Shown here: piece by piece, positions 1-8,340 of the stretch
How the letters are laid out: the number at the start of each line of letters is the position of its first letter
How positions within the stretch are numbered: position 1 is the stretch's first letter
Assembly (NCBI GenBank): GCA_003118195.1
Contig: BEXV01000402.1
Coordinates: forward strand, 50,951 to 67,097
From: Hemicentrotus pulcherrimus
Taxonomy: Eukaryota > Echinodermata > Echinoidea > Camarodonta > Strongylocentrotidae
DNA length: 16,147 nucleotides
Reading direction: 5' to 3'
The notes under the pieces: model-generated
The model's database searches: none
Seen by the model: the letters and a program-made list of their open reading frames with translations, nothing else
What the model was told of the DNA's origin: nothing
Program-made: the position numbers and the translations under genes

Positions 1-90
1 CTCTTCTTCTGCTACTCCACCTTCTTCTCCTCATTAGTCTTCTTTTTCATCTTCTTCTTTTAATTTTCTTTTTCTTTTATAAAATGAGTA
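1..90. repeat. C/T-rich low-complexity edge
   Basis: The + strand is almost pure pyrimidine, made of TTC, CTC and TTTTC blocks with few purines. It resembles the longer tracts at 3111-3598 and 6933-7048. It probably continues left of the window. No coding sense is implied. Confidence 0.7.
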
Positions 91-412
91 TGAAATATTA
101 ATTTGCCCAAATAAAAGCGAAGTGTTTTGGGGGGATTAACCAGGTCATTCGCCACTCACGATTGGCGAGTCTGCTAGGTCATTTAAAGTTTTAAAATGAC
201 ACAGGACGTCAGTGGCATTCCATACTTTCTTGGAAGTCGGGACAGTGCATGTGCAACTCTTAATTTCCATTCATATCTTCAAACTTTTAGTGAAATATGA
301 ATAATTATGATAATTAAAAAAAACATGATGCGAGTGAAATACGTCTTGACTTCAATGCAGAAATTATCTATTAATCCTCAACCTTTTTGATTACAGTGTG
401 AGTTCAAAAAAA
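91..412. other. unassigned AT-rich DNA with one small hairpin
   Basis: No exon or recognisable element is seen. The only local structure is a 6-bp inverted repeat, TCGCCA (149-154) and TGGCGA (163-168). It sits between two direct copies of AGGTCATT at 142-149 and 176-183. Confidence 0.5.
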
Positions 413-608
413 AAAATTACACCTAGAAAATTGCTAATTATTTTAAAAATGATCTATGAACAGGAAATTATTATACAACTTATGAAAGAGTGTTCTATCC
501 CAAACCAATCGGTAACATTTTTGTGTGGTATGTGTTCACGCTTGGATGAACGGGGGCATTGTTTGCGAGAGTGCAAGAATCGACTTGCGCCAAAGTTGCT
601 TATGTGAT
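413..608 (+). repeat. left arm of a large imperfect inverted repeat
   Basis: This segment is the reverse complement of 841-1022 with some mismatches and small indels. Shared blocks include TTACACCTAGAAA, TTGCTAATTATT, CTTATGAAAGAGT, TTTTTGTGTGGTATGTGTTC, CTTGGATGAAC, TTTGCGAGAGTGCA and CTTGCGCCAAAG. They occur in the same order in both arms. The last 80 bp or so are roughly 92% identical by eye. A 69-codon open frame at 398-607 lies in this arm, but it needs a GTG start and is not preserved in the other arm, so I do not call it a gene. Confidence 0.85.
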
Positions 609-840
609 GTTTGAATAAAACAAGTGGGATTTGAGTATTAATTCGGCCTTTGCAGATCAAAATGACATCCCCAACAAAATTAATCATGCCACGAATATCA
701 AATATTGAATATCAAATATCAACGAACATTTGTGCACGAGCGTGTGACTTTGATTCTGCAAAAAGCATATGCAATGCATGCCATTTGATACATTCAATTC
801 AATCTCTCACTCCGCTGATCCCAACATAATACATGCTGTA
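609..840. other. spacer of the large inverted repeat
   Basis: This 232-bp spacer between the arms holds no gene. It contains a 14-bp tandem duplication with one mismatch: GAATATCAAATATT at 693-706 followed by GAATATCAAATATC at 707-720. Confidence 0.7.
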
Positions 841-1022
841 GACATCACTTTGGCGCAAGCCGATTTCTGCACTCTCGCAAACAATGCCACCTGTTCATCC
901 AAGGGTGAACACATACCACACAAAAATGATACCAAATGAAAAAACTCTTTCATAAGATGTAAAATGATTTACTGTTTATGGATGATTTTTTTTTAATAAT
1001 TAGCAACTTTCTAGGTGTAAAC
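841..1022 (-). repeat. right arm of a large imperfect inverted repeat
   Basis: Read on the minus strand, it matches 413-608 in order. It lacks about 8 bases next to the spacer and about 9 bases in mid-arm compared with the left arm. If both arms lie in one transcript they could fold into a duplex of about 180 bp. Alternatively these are two independent copies of one interspersed repeat in opposite orientation. Confidence 0.85.
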
Positions 1023-1032
1023 TTATTGTTAA

Positions 1033-1050
1033 CATTGATTCCAATCAATG
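1033..1050. repeat. perfect 8-bp hairpin
   Basis: CATTGATT, two bases, then AATCAATG: a perfect inverted repeat with a 2-nt centre. It lies just outside the right arm of the large inverted repeat. Function is unknown. Confidence 0.6.
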
Positions 1051-1088
1051 AGGTGAACCTACTGAACCTAATTGCGCCAATATAATTT

Positions 1089-1111
1089 ACATTGTATATA
1101 CATTGTATATG
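1089..1111 (+). repeat. 11-bp tandem duplication
   Basis: CATTGTATATA is repeated almost exactly as CATTGTATATG. It is an ordinary short AT-rich duplication. Confidence 0.5.
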
Positions 1112-1440
1112 TTACAATTTTCTTTTAATACAGTGCGTGGTCCAAATAATTACTATCATGTAAGTAAACATGATTTGAATTACAGTTGACAGTCTTCTGA
1201 GCATTTAAATATCACTCGAAAACTATGCAAATATGCATACTTATCGATTACTGGCATTGGTTCAATGTATTCATCACGTTATTATTATTATTTTTTTTTG
1301 GTATTCGTTATAACAATTATGTTTAATAAAACAAAATATTTCTTTACCATGTGAATAGAGTTTCCTCATGAATACAAAGTACAAAGAAAAGGAATGATCT
1401 TGCCAGGGTTGAACGACACTCTACACAAAGCTAACGACTT
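1112..1440. other. unassigned AT-rich DNA
   Basis: I see no exon, RNA gene or repeat beyond short A and T runs (a (TTA)n/T run near 1280-1300). Confidence 0.4.
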
Positions 1441-1620
1441 ATGTCAGCGTTATACGTGCTGGAATTCATCGGGGAAATCGGGTATGCAGAGGCAGACGGT
1501 TTTGTGATTAGAATAAAGCGAGGGGAGTTTTTACTTTCCCGCGCCAAGCGATTCATAATCGGTTTTTCCTCGACAAGGGACGATAATGCACCTCCGTTAG
1601 TTATTGTATTTTTTTTTTTG
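1441..1620 (+). promoter_or_regulatory. CpG-rich patch with E2F-type motif
   Basis: About a dozen CpG dinucleotides fall in this short patch, against very few in the flanking DNA. At 1535-1545 the sequence TTTCCCGCGCC matches the E2F/DP consensus TTTSSCGC. A 71-codon frame starts with ATG at 1441 but resembles nothing I recognise, and its C-terminal half is encoded by T runs. The patch could be a promoter fragment, a young repeat or chance. No transcription start or splice donor can be fixed. Confidence 0.25.
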
Positions 1621-1824
1621 CAATGCGAATTTGGAGATATTATTTTCAGTGGTTGAAAGGTACCAATAGATGTTTAAATGTGTTATTAAAAAAGAGAAGA
1701 TAACAATGAACGTTCTAGTGGCGTAAATAAACGTTCTCTAAACGTTTAATTTCCCATTTTTTTAAGTCATTCCAACGGTGTGCGTTTGCTGGATATCTTT
1801 CCCTTGCTCTATTTTCACCTTACC

Positions 1825-1882
1825 TTCTCTCTCTCTCTCTCTCTTTCTCTCACTCTCTCTCTATCTCTCTCTCTTTCTCTTT
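1825..1882 (+). repeat. (CT)n microsatellite, interrupted
   Basis: The run of CT units is broken by single TTT, CAC and TAT interruptions. It is likely length-variable between individuals. The leucine/serine frame across it is meaningless. Confidence 0.9.
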
Positions 1883-2059
1883 CGCAATCTATTCTTATTT
1901 CATTTTTTATTTTAAATAAGTTTAATCTCTACGAACTTCAGGACTACTTCCAACTGAAGAAAATATGATATTGCTCTTCTTAGTTGACGAACACAATAAC
2001 GCACAATCAAAATCCCGAGACAGTGCCCTCTGTCCCTCTTCAAGCAAAAAAAAATGAGA

Positions 2060-2100
2060 CTTTTTCACCTGTAATTGAGGCTCTTTCACCTGTAATTGGA
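2060..2100 (+). repeat. 20-21-bp tandem duplication
   Basis: CTTTTTCACCTGTAATTGAG (2060-2079) is followed by CTCTTTCACCTGTAATTGGA (2081-2100). The copies differ at only a few positions. Confidence 0.75.
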
Positions 2101-2210
2101 AACCGCAAATATGCATCCACTTCTAAGCCAAGTCACCAGTGGGTTTTCGATGAATATTTTCATGCGGTTCAGATTCGGAGAAGAGGAGAAAAACCTTTTT
2201 TTTTGTATTC

Positions 2211-2231
2211 CCACTGACCCCCGTTCAGACT
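2211..2231 (+). mobile_element. left terminal inverted repeat of a possible MITE
   Basis: The 12-mer CCCGTTCAGACT at 2220-2231 is the exact reverse complement of AGTCTGAACGGG at 2875-2886. The match extends outward imperfectly (CCACTGAC here against CCACTCAT on the other side), giving a TIR of about 21-22 bp. No clear target-site duplication was found. Confidence 0.4.
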
Positions 2232-2276
2232 TCCATAATTCATCTTGTCGCTATCGTTCATACTAATAACAATATT

Positions 2277-2607
2277 TTGGGTTTGTATGCGCTTTATGCA
2301 TCGACGAGTATCTATAAGGGCTTGACGGATATAGTATTACCCCGGTCATCGGATTCAGGTTTGCCGGCACATAATATATGCACATTCTCCACTCCCTGGG
2401 AAGCATTCCAACCATGCGCCATTTTAAAGACGCCCACAATGCTGAGGAAACTACAACGACTTTCGTATCCTACCTGATACACCTGGGCGGAGAGGGGCAA
2501 ATCTGGATCTATGTCTCACCAAAGGACGTTAGAGCCGGACTGAGATTTGAACCCTTAACCCTTGGATTGAGGGTCAAGCGAATGAACCACTATACCACAG
2601 CACCTCC
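2277..2607 (-). mobile_element. tRNA-derived SINE-like element
   Basis: Read on the minus strand from 2607, the sequence starts GGAGGTG, carries an A-box-like TGTGGTATAGTGG (2599-2587) and then a B-box GGGTTCAAATC (2554-2544). This is the internal RNA polymerase III promoter layout of a tRNA. A tRNA-unrelated body of about 250 bp follows, ending near a segment with GGGGTAATACTA and ATGCATAAAGCGC. In my recollection that segment resembles the 3' parts of invertebrate and fish SINE/LINE pairs. Ends are approximate. AATAACAATATTTT on the left and AAATACAATTTTT on the right could be a decayed target-site duplication. It is non-autonomous and encodes no protein. Confidence 0.55.
2525..2607 (-). 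other. tRNA-related head with pol III A and B boxes
   Basis: The spacing between the A-box (2587-2599) and B-box (2544-2554) is normal for a tRNA. The anticodon arm is degenerate: CTTG and CAAG can pair, but the loop is too long. The acceptor ends do not pair cleanly. I therefore read it as a SINE head and not as a working tRNA gene. Confidence 0.6.
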
Positions 2608-2639
2608 ATAGCCATATAAATAAATACAATTTTTCTAGT

Positions 2640-2870
2640 CGGTACGTCGTATAAAGAAACATCGTAAAAGGGAACGTCGTATAGCGACACTCATGAATAT
2701 GAGCATTGTTTGCCACGAAAATCGATACAGAAACAGGGTCCCTCTCTAGGCTAAAAGTCGTATCGTATAACTGGATGAAATTTATGATAGGCGAACTGTC
2801 ATGGCAACTGACGTGTGTATAACTAGTTTCTTCACACGAAATTTCTTTCTGAGAGTTTCGTATAAATTCG
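2640..2870. other. region with recurring TCGTATA words
   Basis: ACGTCGTATA occurs at 2644-2653 and 2674-2683 (30 bp apart), GTCGTATCGTATAA at 2757-2770 and TTCGTATAAA near 2857. It lies between the SINE and the right inverted repeat, so it may be the interior of the TIR-bounded element. CpG is locally enriched. Confidence 0.4.
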
Positions 2871-2874
2871 TTCT

Positions 2875-2896
2875 AGTCTGAACGGGTTATGAGTGG
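2875..2896 (-). mobile_element. right terminal inverted repeat of a possible MITE
   Basis: AGTCTGAACGGG at 2875-2886 is the inverted partner of 2220-2231. The outer bases GTTATGAGTGG continue the imperfect match. The bounded unit is about 690 bp including the inserted SINE, or about 350 bp without it, a usual MITE size. Confidence 0.4.
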
Positions 2897-3110
2897 TTTT
2901 GATCAGGTTGATTGGATTCTGGGGTGCAAATTCGAGGTTTAAATGGGGAAACGGAAACGTTGCTCTGTCAGTCATATAACTCACTGCACAAGGCTCCCTC
3001 CACAAAGGTCAATGTTATGCTTTATTATCTGTCTTTCAAATGCGGTTTTCGTATCATGTCCTTCTTCTTTGCCTGGTTAGGTTCCTACTTATTCGTTTCT
3101 TTTTTTTATT

Positions 3111-3598
3111 GAGGTCTTCTTACTTCTCCTTCTTCTCATTCTCCCCCTTTTTTTTCTTTCATTCAGTCTTTCTTTCTTTTATATTTCTTTCTTCTTATCA
3201 TTATTATTCTTTTCCTGCTTCTTCTTTTTTGTATTCTTCTTCTTCATTTTTCTTCCTCTTCTTTTTGTTTGTTTCTTTCTTTCTTTTCATACAGTCTTTC
3301 TGTCTTCTATATTTCTTTCTTCTTCTCCTTTTTCTCTTACTTCTTCTTTTCGATTTTTGTGTGTTTCTTTCATTCATTATTGTTTTTCTTTCTTCTATAA
3401 TTCTTTTTTCTTCTCCTTTATATTTCTTCTTCGGCTTTGTCTTTTACTTCGCATAAGTTTTTTTTTTTTTTTTTTTCCTTGTCATCCTAATTTTTTAGTT
3501 TCCTTCTATTTTCTGTTCTTTCTCCTCCTCCTCCTCCTTTTTTCTTCTTTTTCTTCCTTTATTCTTCTTCTTCTGTTCCTTCTCAATATTATTTCTAA
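3111..3598 (+). repeat. long polypyrimidine (C/T) tract
   Basis: About 490 bp of nearly pure pyrimidine on the + strand, with G and A rare. A degenerate internal repeat is visible: the word CAGTCTTTCT recurs at about 3164 and 3292, in each case followed by TATATTTCTTTCTTCTT. A run of some 20 T lies near 3459-3478. Such tracts can form triplex (H-DNA) and break assemblies. Phenylalanine/serine-rich open frames of 81-138 codons cross it and are composition artefacts. Confidence 0.9.
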
Positions 3599-3599
3599 A

Positions 3600-5017
3600 T
3601 AACACGAAATAACGTTTTCTCCATTATTCAACGAGATGTACTCAGAATGTGCAACGGTTTCAACCAATTTCTTATAGAAATGGAGGGGGTAGCAGGCAAT
3701 CCTATTAGCAAACACTCCGTGATTAGCAGTTACCTCTGCCTGCCACTTCCCGAATGTTTGTTACCACCATCTTCCGTAGATGTAGACTTACGCATTCTTC
3801 TATGGGAGGCGCTGTTACCTATGATTTTAACACGATCGCACAGAAACACTAAACCCTCGTGAACAGTATACAATGACTTATTACATAACCTGAACATGAT
3901 GCTTGAAGGCAATACAATACTTAAATTGCCATTTGCTTTTTCGAAAGTCCAGACGACCGTGTTTGTATTCCTTACTTTCGTCAGCTGTTTCAAGGTTACC
4001 AATTCTGTTTCTTTAAATGTTTGTTTGTTTGTATATGTTTTTATGGGGCATGATGACTGGATTGTGAATATTATGAATTTCATCTCACCGTGTTACTTTA
4101 CTTAATGTTCATAATTGTTGCTGTTTCTTGGATGGATTAAAGACAACATTGACTGAGTTCTAGTCATAAGATTACTTTGTCAACTAACAGGAAGCAATGG
4201 GGAAAGGGTCATCACATAAGAAATCGTGTATGCTGTGTGGTTTTGGAAGCATCAACATGAAAAGAAAATGGACTCAATTTAGCTAAAAGTCGCAGGCATC
4301 GAAAACAGAAATGTATGAATGGGATTAAACATTATATGTTACGTCAAGGTTGGGTCCAAACATTTCAGTGATCTCTTGTATTGTCATATCATAATGAGGG
4401 TACTTGAAAAGCTATCTTGTTTTGGAGGCATTTCGTTAATGGTATTCTTGTTTGGAGGTTTTCTTCAAAACTGATAGTGATACAAAACAAATGAGACAGC
4501 TCACATATCCATTTTTCAACTTTACTAAAGTACTCAAACTTTTCTCTAAAGATAAAGTATTCCGATGTGTGGAAAATGCAAATGTAAAAAAAATCAGGTA
4601 CTTCAACTCTTACTGATTGCTGTTATCCTTTTTGTTAATAGCCATATTGGGCATTAGCAATTTTGGACAGATTTATTGGGTTCATCTTTTCAGAAATAAG
4701 AGGGCGCTATACTTGATTCCTGACAAGCTGTCCAATGTACAATAATGGATTCGATACACCAGACCCGACTGATTAAACATCAACCAATTAGTGTAGGTTT
4801 TGTGGAATTAGGGCAAATTGTACAAGTGATATATAAATAAAGATATTCTTGGCATGATGTGATGCCTTTAAAGGCACACTGTCCTTCCTGTAGCTACTTG
4901 CTCCCTCTATTATAGAAAACTTCCCCAATCGGTGCCTGTTGGTCCCCATGATCCTCTTGTTCTTATGTTAAATGAGAGCTGAGTTAATGAGATAGCCACC
5001 AGTCCTGTCACAATGAC
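3600..5017. other. unassigned DNA, no gene recognised
   Basis: A 117-codon minus-strand frame (3730-4083) and a 71-codon plus frame (3647-3862) overlap here. Neither resembles a known domain or shows splice sites that would make it a convincing exon. AGGGCGCTAT near 4690 is a word common in echinoderm repeats, by my recollection. GCCTTTAAAGGC at 4863-4874 is a 12-bp palindrome. The DNA after it (AAAGGCACACTGTCC) loosely resembles the start of the 77-bp repeat at 16050. Confidence 0.4.
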
Positions 5018-5033
5018 CTCGCTGGCTCGCTGG
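5018..5033 (+). repeat. CTCGCTGG tandem pair
   Basis: Two exact 8-bp copies (5018-5025 and 5026-5033), followed by GCGGCCT, form a small GC-rich, CpG-containing patch. It lies about 200 bp upstream of the candidate start codon at 5240. Confidence 0.5.
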
Positions 5034-5239
5034 GCGGCCTAATCCCATCTAGCTGAAGTAGTAAAGCCTACCTTTAAGAATGACATGGGCGAATTAATAT
5101 GTGTCGTACCAGTTGAAGTTGTACTTGCAAGCCAAACAACAAAGACAACGTGTTTCTCGTCCGGACTTTTTCAAAAAAGGATTTGGCAGGGCATTACTAT
5201 TTACTATTTTTCAATTTGTTGCTCGTTTTTTTTCTCAAG

Positions 5240-5270
5240 ATGGCCGCCATGCAAAATATCGCTGGCCAAG
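5240..5270 (+). CDS. possible first coding exon, unknown protein
   Basis: ATG at 5240 sits in a strong Kozak context (A at -3, G at +4). It is followed by ten codons reading MAAMQNIAGQ and then CCAAG|GTATGT, a good 5' splice site with the donor GT at 5271-5272, giving phase 1. The sequence over the start, AAGATGGCCGCC (5237-5248), is one base away from the YY1 motif AAGATGGCGGC, which in many housekeeping genes overlaps the start codon. If unspliced, the frame ends at a TGA after about 20 codons. I do not recognise the peptide, and no second exon was identified. A 149-codon frame (5085-5534) overlaps in another phase; it is one of the longest in the window but looks like nothing known. Confidence 0.25.
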
Positions 5271-5440
5271 GTATGTTTATTCACAGATATTGTGCTGTTT
5301 GAGTATACTGATGCAATGTATGACAAAACAATTGAATTGTATCATTTTGGAAGCTATTTATACAAAATGTATATCACAGCCCTTAAAAAAAAATTATCGG
5401 TTGTGTGTGGCTTTTTTCTGAATAGTAAATATTTTTTTTT

Positions 5441-5480
5441 AAAGGAAGTCGGCGGCCCAAAAAGGAAGTGGGCGGGGACG
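5441..5480 (+). promoter_or_regulatory. paired ETS-like sites with a GC box
   Basis: AAAGGAAGT occurs at 5441-5449 and again at 5461-5469, exactly 20 bp apart. Both contain the ETS core GGAA. GGGCGGGG (5470-5477) is an Sp1-type GC box. If the exon at 5240 is real, these lie about 170-200 bp into its first intron. Binding is inferred from motifs only. Confidence 0.25.
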
Positions 5481-5539
5481 AGAAACACTTTATTTGGCCT
5501 AATAATATGTCATGTATCATGCACCAAGCTTTAGTTGGA

Positions 5540-6899
5540 AAAACTTTTAAAATCAATATCAATACCTTTAATTTTCAATGAGGAAAAATTATAGCCGAGA
5601 AGGTAAACATTATGTGAAAATATATAACTTGGGACCCATTGTAATTATTTCATTAAAAAAAATACTAAAATAATAGCAGTTGACAAATATATTTCATTTA
5701 TGAGAAACCCTCGCCCCAGAAGAGCACCAACATAATATATGAAATTTGCGTTCTGGCAATTTTAGTTACAAAGGAGAATAGCACGTGAATGAAATGCTTC
5801 ATCACCACACATACCTGGAAAAGAAGCATCCATCAATTTAAATACATTTACTTGATAAAAGGCTTCACATAGGCCTAGTACGTCACGTTAAAACAGCGAT
5901 TTCCATGTCGTACGAAGAAATTGTATGTGCCTCTCTCAAACACTTTGGCGGGGATTTGTAATGTAATAATTCTCTCAGAAAAAGTAAAATTATTTTGGGG
6001 GTGAGGTTTTCTGTAAACATGTTATTCAGCATTAAGGAACCGAATGTATTAATGAAAGTTATAAGTGATTAAAACCACCCCACTACGACTCCACATTCCC
6101 TAAAACTACGAAATCACAATTATAATTTCGTTATATCCTTGGATCACTTCAATGACATAGTCGTAACCGAGACAATCTTGGTGCTTCGAAGGTATGTGAG
6201 GGTACATTGACGTTTACATATTTTGCACTCGAACTCAACATGACTGCATTTTTAAAAACCGTCTAGCGCCATCTTTTGTTCAACTAACAGCGATGATCCT
6301 GAAAAGAAATGTGATAAGCGCTTTTTCAGTGAGTTCTCTGTGTAAAACAAAATGAAGCTGAAACTAATATCATTTTCAAGCTCTTTTGTTTTTTATGTAC
6401 GTAGAGCGAACACGAAGAAAGGGTTTCCTCCATCTCAAATGTACTAAATTTCACGTTGTAACGCTCGAATATTTAGGGTCAAGATTATATAGTAAATCGT
6501 CAAAAGCTGGCGCTATATACATTGCTAATCCACAGATGTCATATCCCCAGAGTTTCTTAAAGTGGGTTACCGGCCAATTCCCTAGGTTAAAGATAATTTT
6601 GGTGTATATCATTTTCCCCCGTCTTTTCCCCCTCATAAATCAAGCTGATAACGAGATGGTAAAACTATGTTGATCAATTTATCTACAAAAACATTGATTT
6701 CGGCATGGCGTCTGTTATTTGTCAAATAGAAGATAGATGATTGATAATGTGAGCACTGCATTGTTTCTTTTTGATGACCATATACGTTTGTAAAAAAAAA
6801 AATAAACTAAAAAAGAAGAAAAGTAAGAAAAATGGTTCACAGCTTTCCATTTAAAAAAAAGAGGAACGATGAATTATTTTCTTTCTAGGGGAAATTATT
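5540..6899. other. unassigned AT-rich DNA
   Basis: No convincing exon is seen. A 95-codon plus frame (6386-6673) has an opposing 61-codon minus frame inside it, and neither is recognisable. TAGGCCTA lies at about 5873, a CACGTG E-box near 5782, and AGCGCCATCTTTTG near 6266. A-rich runs at 6791-6870 are low complexity. Confidence 0.4.
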
Positions 6900-6915
6900 C
6901 AAACCCCTGGGTTTG
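6900..6915. repeat. perfect 7-bp hairpin
   Basis: CAAACCC, two bases, GGGTTTG. It is followed at once by the palindrome AGGGCCCT, at the left edge of the second pyrimidine tract. Confidence 0.5.
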
Positions 6916-6932
6916 AGGGCCCTTGGCAGATG

Positions 6933-7048
6933 AACAATTTCTCTTCATAATTCTTCTTCTACTTTTCTACTTCTTTTTCCTCTTCTTGTCTTCATCATCT
7001 TCTTCTCCTCCTTCTTCTTCATCCTCTTCTTCTTCTTCTTCCTCCTGT
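6933..7048 (+). repeat. TTC/TCC-rich pyrimidine tract
   Basis: TTC, TCC and CTC triplets dominate for about 115 bp. They make the serine/proline-rich start of a 188-codon frame (6923-7489) that I reject as a gene. The frame continues through a dispersed repeat and a poly-C/poly-A junction. Confidence 0.85.
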
Positions 7049-7101
7049 CATGATTTGTTAAAACTTTCCTTTTCTAAAGTTTGGCATAGTCTTGCCCCCA
7101 A

Positions 7102-7178
7102 ACTATGTCCCTTTTGCAGCCAACATAAAAGTATGTGGAACTTTGCAGGAACTATGAATATGTCACGTATGTCCTATC
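7102..7178 (+). repeat. copy 1 of a 77-bp dispersed repeat
   Basis: Aligned without gaps to 16050-16126, it differs at 8 of 77 positions (about 90% identity). Both begin ACTATGTCCCTTTTGCAGCC and end TATGTCCTATC, and both share AACTTTGCAGGAA. Similarity stops abruptly at both ends. It is probably part of a longer unnamed interspersed family. Confidence 0.85.
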
Positions 7179-7258
7179 GGATCAAGGGTTTGAAAAGCAG
7201 ACTGTTTGATAAAAGGACTGTAGTAGTCCCTGAAGTTGATTTGACAACAGTCGTTATC

Positions 7259-7278
7259 CCCCCCCCCCCAAAAAAAAA
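7259..7278 (+). repeat. poly-C followed by poly-A
   Basis: A run of about 11 C is followed by about 9 A. It is a simple repeat prone to slippage. A similar poly-C run sits at about 15994-16004, near the second copy of the 77-bp repeat. Confidence 0.85.
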
Positions 7279-7279
7279 G

Positions 7280-8340
7280 ACATTTTCAAGCCCGAAGTTC
7301 TTAATTAGTATTATCTCTCAAATGCTGTTGGATCTTTACCTTTTTATTTTTGTGACCTGCATTTGGGACATAGCACCTTCAAGTGAATTTAATTTACAAG
7401 GTTTATTGATTTTTAAAATTATTTTAAAGGGAATATATTTGCATTGTATGCAATCATTTTGGATAACGAATTCTGGTACACCTCTTTGATGTTGCCAATT
7501 AGCAAATATAGCAGGAATTCGTGTATGTATTAATCGACTTTGAATTCCAGGTTACAAAGTTACTGAATTCTGATCCAGTTGGTTTCTATTAAAAGGGCTC
7601 CTTAAATATTCTTAATCTACTATGATTTTATTTTGCACAATGTACAGTCCTTCGAACTTTATTTCCTGACCTTTGACTGACATTTTAACATTGCATTAAG
7701 ATTGTAAGCCCTGCATGGATTTGAAATAAAAAATAAAGAAGAAAATCAATCCTATATCTTATTACATTCATATTTCCAATAGAGGTTTTTATTTCCTTGA
7801 AACGTTTATTAAAAAAAAAAAAATCGTACATACATTATGGATTCGGATACATTTCTAAAGTGAATAAAATGTTTTAATGCAAGCTTCATATTTTAACATC
7901 GGATTTGGTAAACGTGCTTTTTACACTAAAGGATTATCAACTTTGGAACTTTTGAAGAAAGAAAAAATCGACCTTTCTAATTTTGAACAAAATAAAACTA
8001 ATGGCATGTGCACATTTCTAAGATAAATGAATGACAACAAAAAATGTGTGTGATCAAAGTTATTCTTATCACAGCAAAATGTTCCCTTTTGTATTCTTTA
8101 TTGATCAGAGGAACGTGATTGAATTTATCTTTATCTCATATATTGTTCTTTTAAAATTGTTCATGAAAGGATGCAAAATATAATCGTTACGTGTCATCGT
8201 GATTTTATGAAAAAGAAAAACGGGGAAAGAAAATTATAGGCTATAGGGCTATTCCCATGTTGTGTTTAATATTTTTATCAGGTATGATTGTTTGTAATTA
8301 AAACTAAAAATGAACAGATGTGAAATTTCATTCAAAATCA
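7280..8340. other. unassigned AT-rich DNA
   Basis: No exon or repeat is recognised apart from the possible polyadenylation signals at 7725-7737 and an A run at 7811-7823. Confidence 0.4.
7725..7737 (+). terminator. possible twin polyadenylation signal
   Basis: Two overlapping-phase AATAAA hexamers at 7725-7730 and 7732-7737 follow a stretch (TTGTAAGCCCTGCATGG) that reads like the end of a 3' UTR or of a retroelement. AATAAA is frequent by chance in DNA this AT-rich, and no coding exon upstream is certain. Confidence 0.2.

Noticed and set aside
398..607. 69-codon frame with a zinc-ribbon-like Cys pattern (CX2C...CX3C)
   Set aside because: It needs a GTG start and lies in an arm of the large inverted repeat. 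The same sequence in the other arm loses the second Cys pair, so the coding sense is not preserved.
2525..2607. Functional tRNA gene on the minus strand
   Set aside because: The pol III boxes are good, but the acceptor and anticodon stems do not pair properly, and SINE-like sequence follows.
3040..3602. Phe/Ser-rich frames of 81-138 codons
   Set aside because: They are products of the pyrimidine tract, where stop codons cannot easily occur. Composition explains them fully.
3730..4083. 117-codon minus-strand frame
   Set aside because: No recognisable domain, biased toward Thr/Asn/Lys as expected of AT-rich chance frames, and no splice or promoter context.
6923..7489. 188-codon frame, the longest in the window
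   Set aside because: Its start is a TTC/TCC repeat (poly-Ser), its middle is a dispersed repeat, and it crosses a poly-C/poly-A junction. No domain or splice logic is seen.
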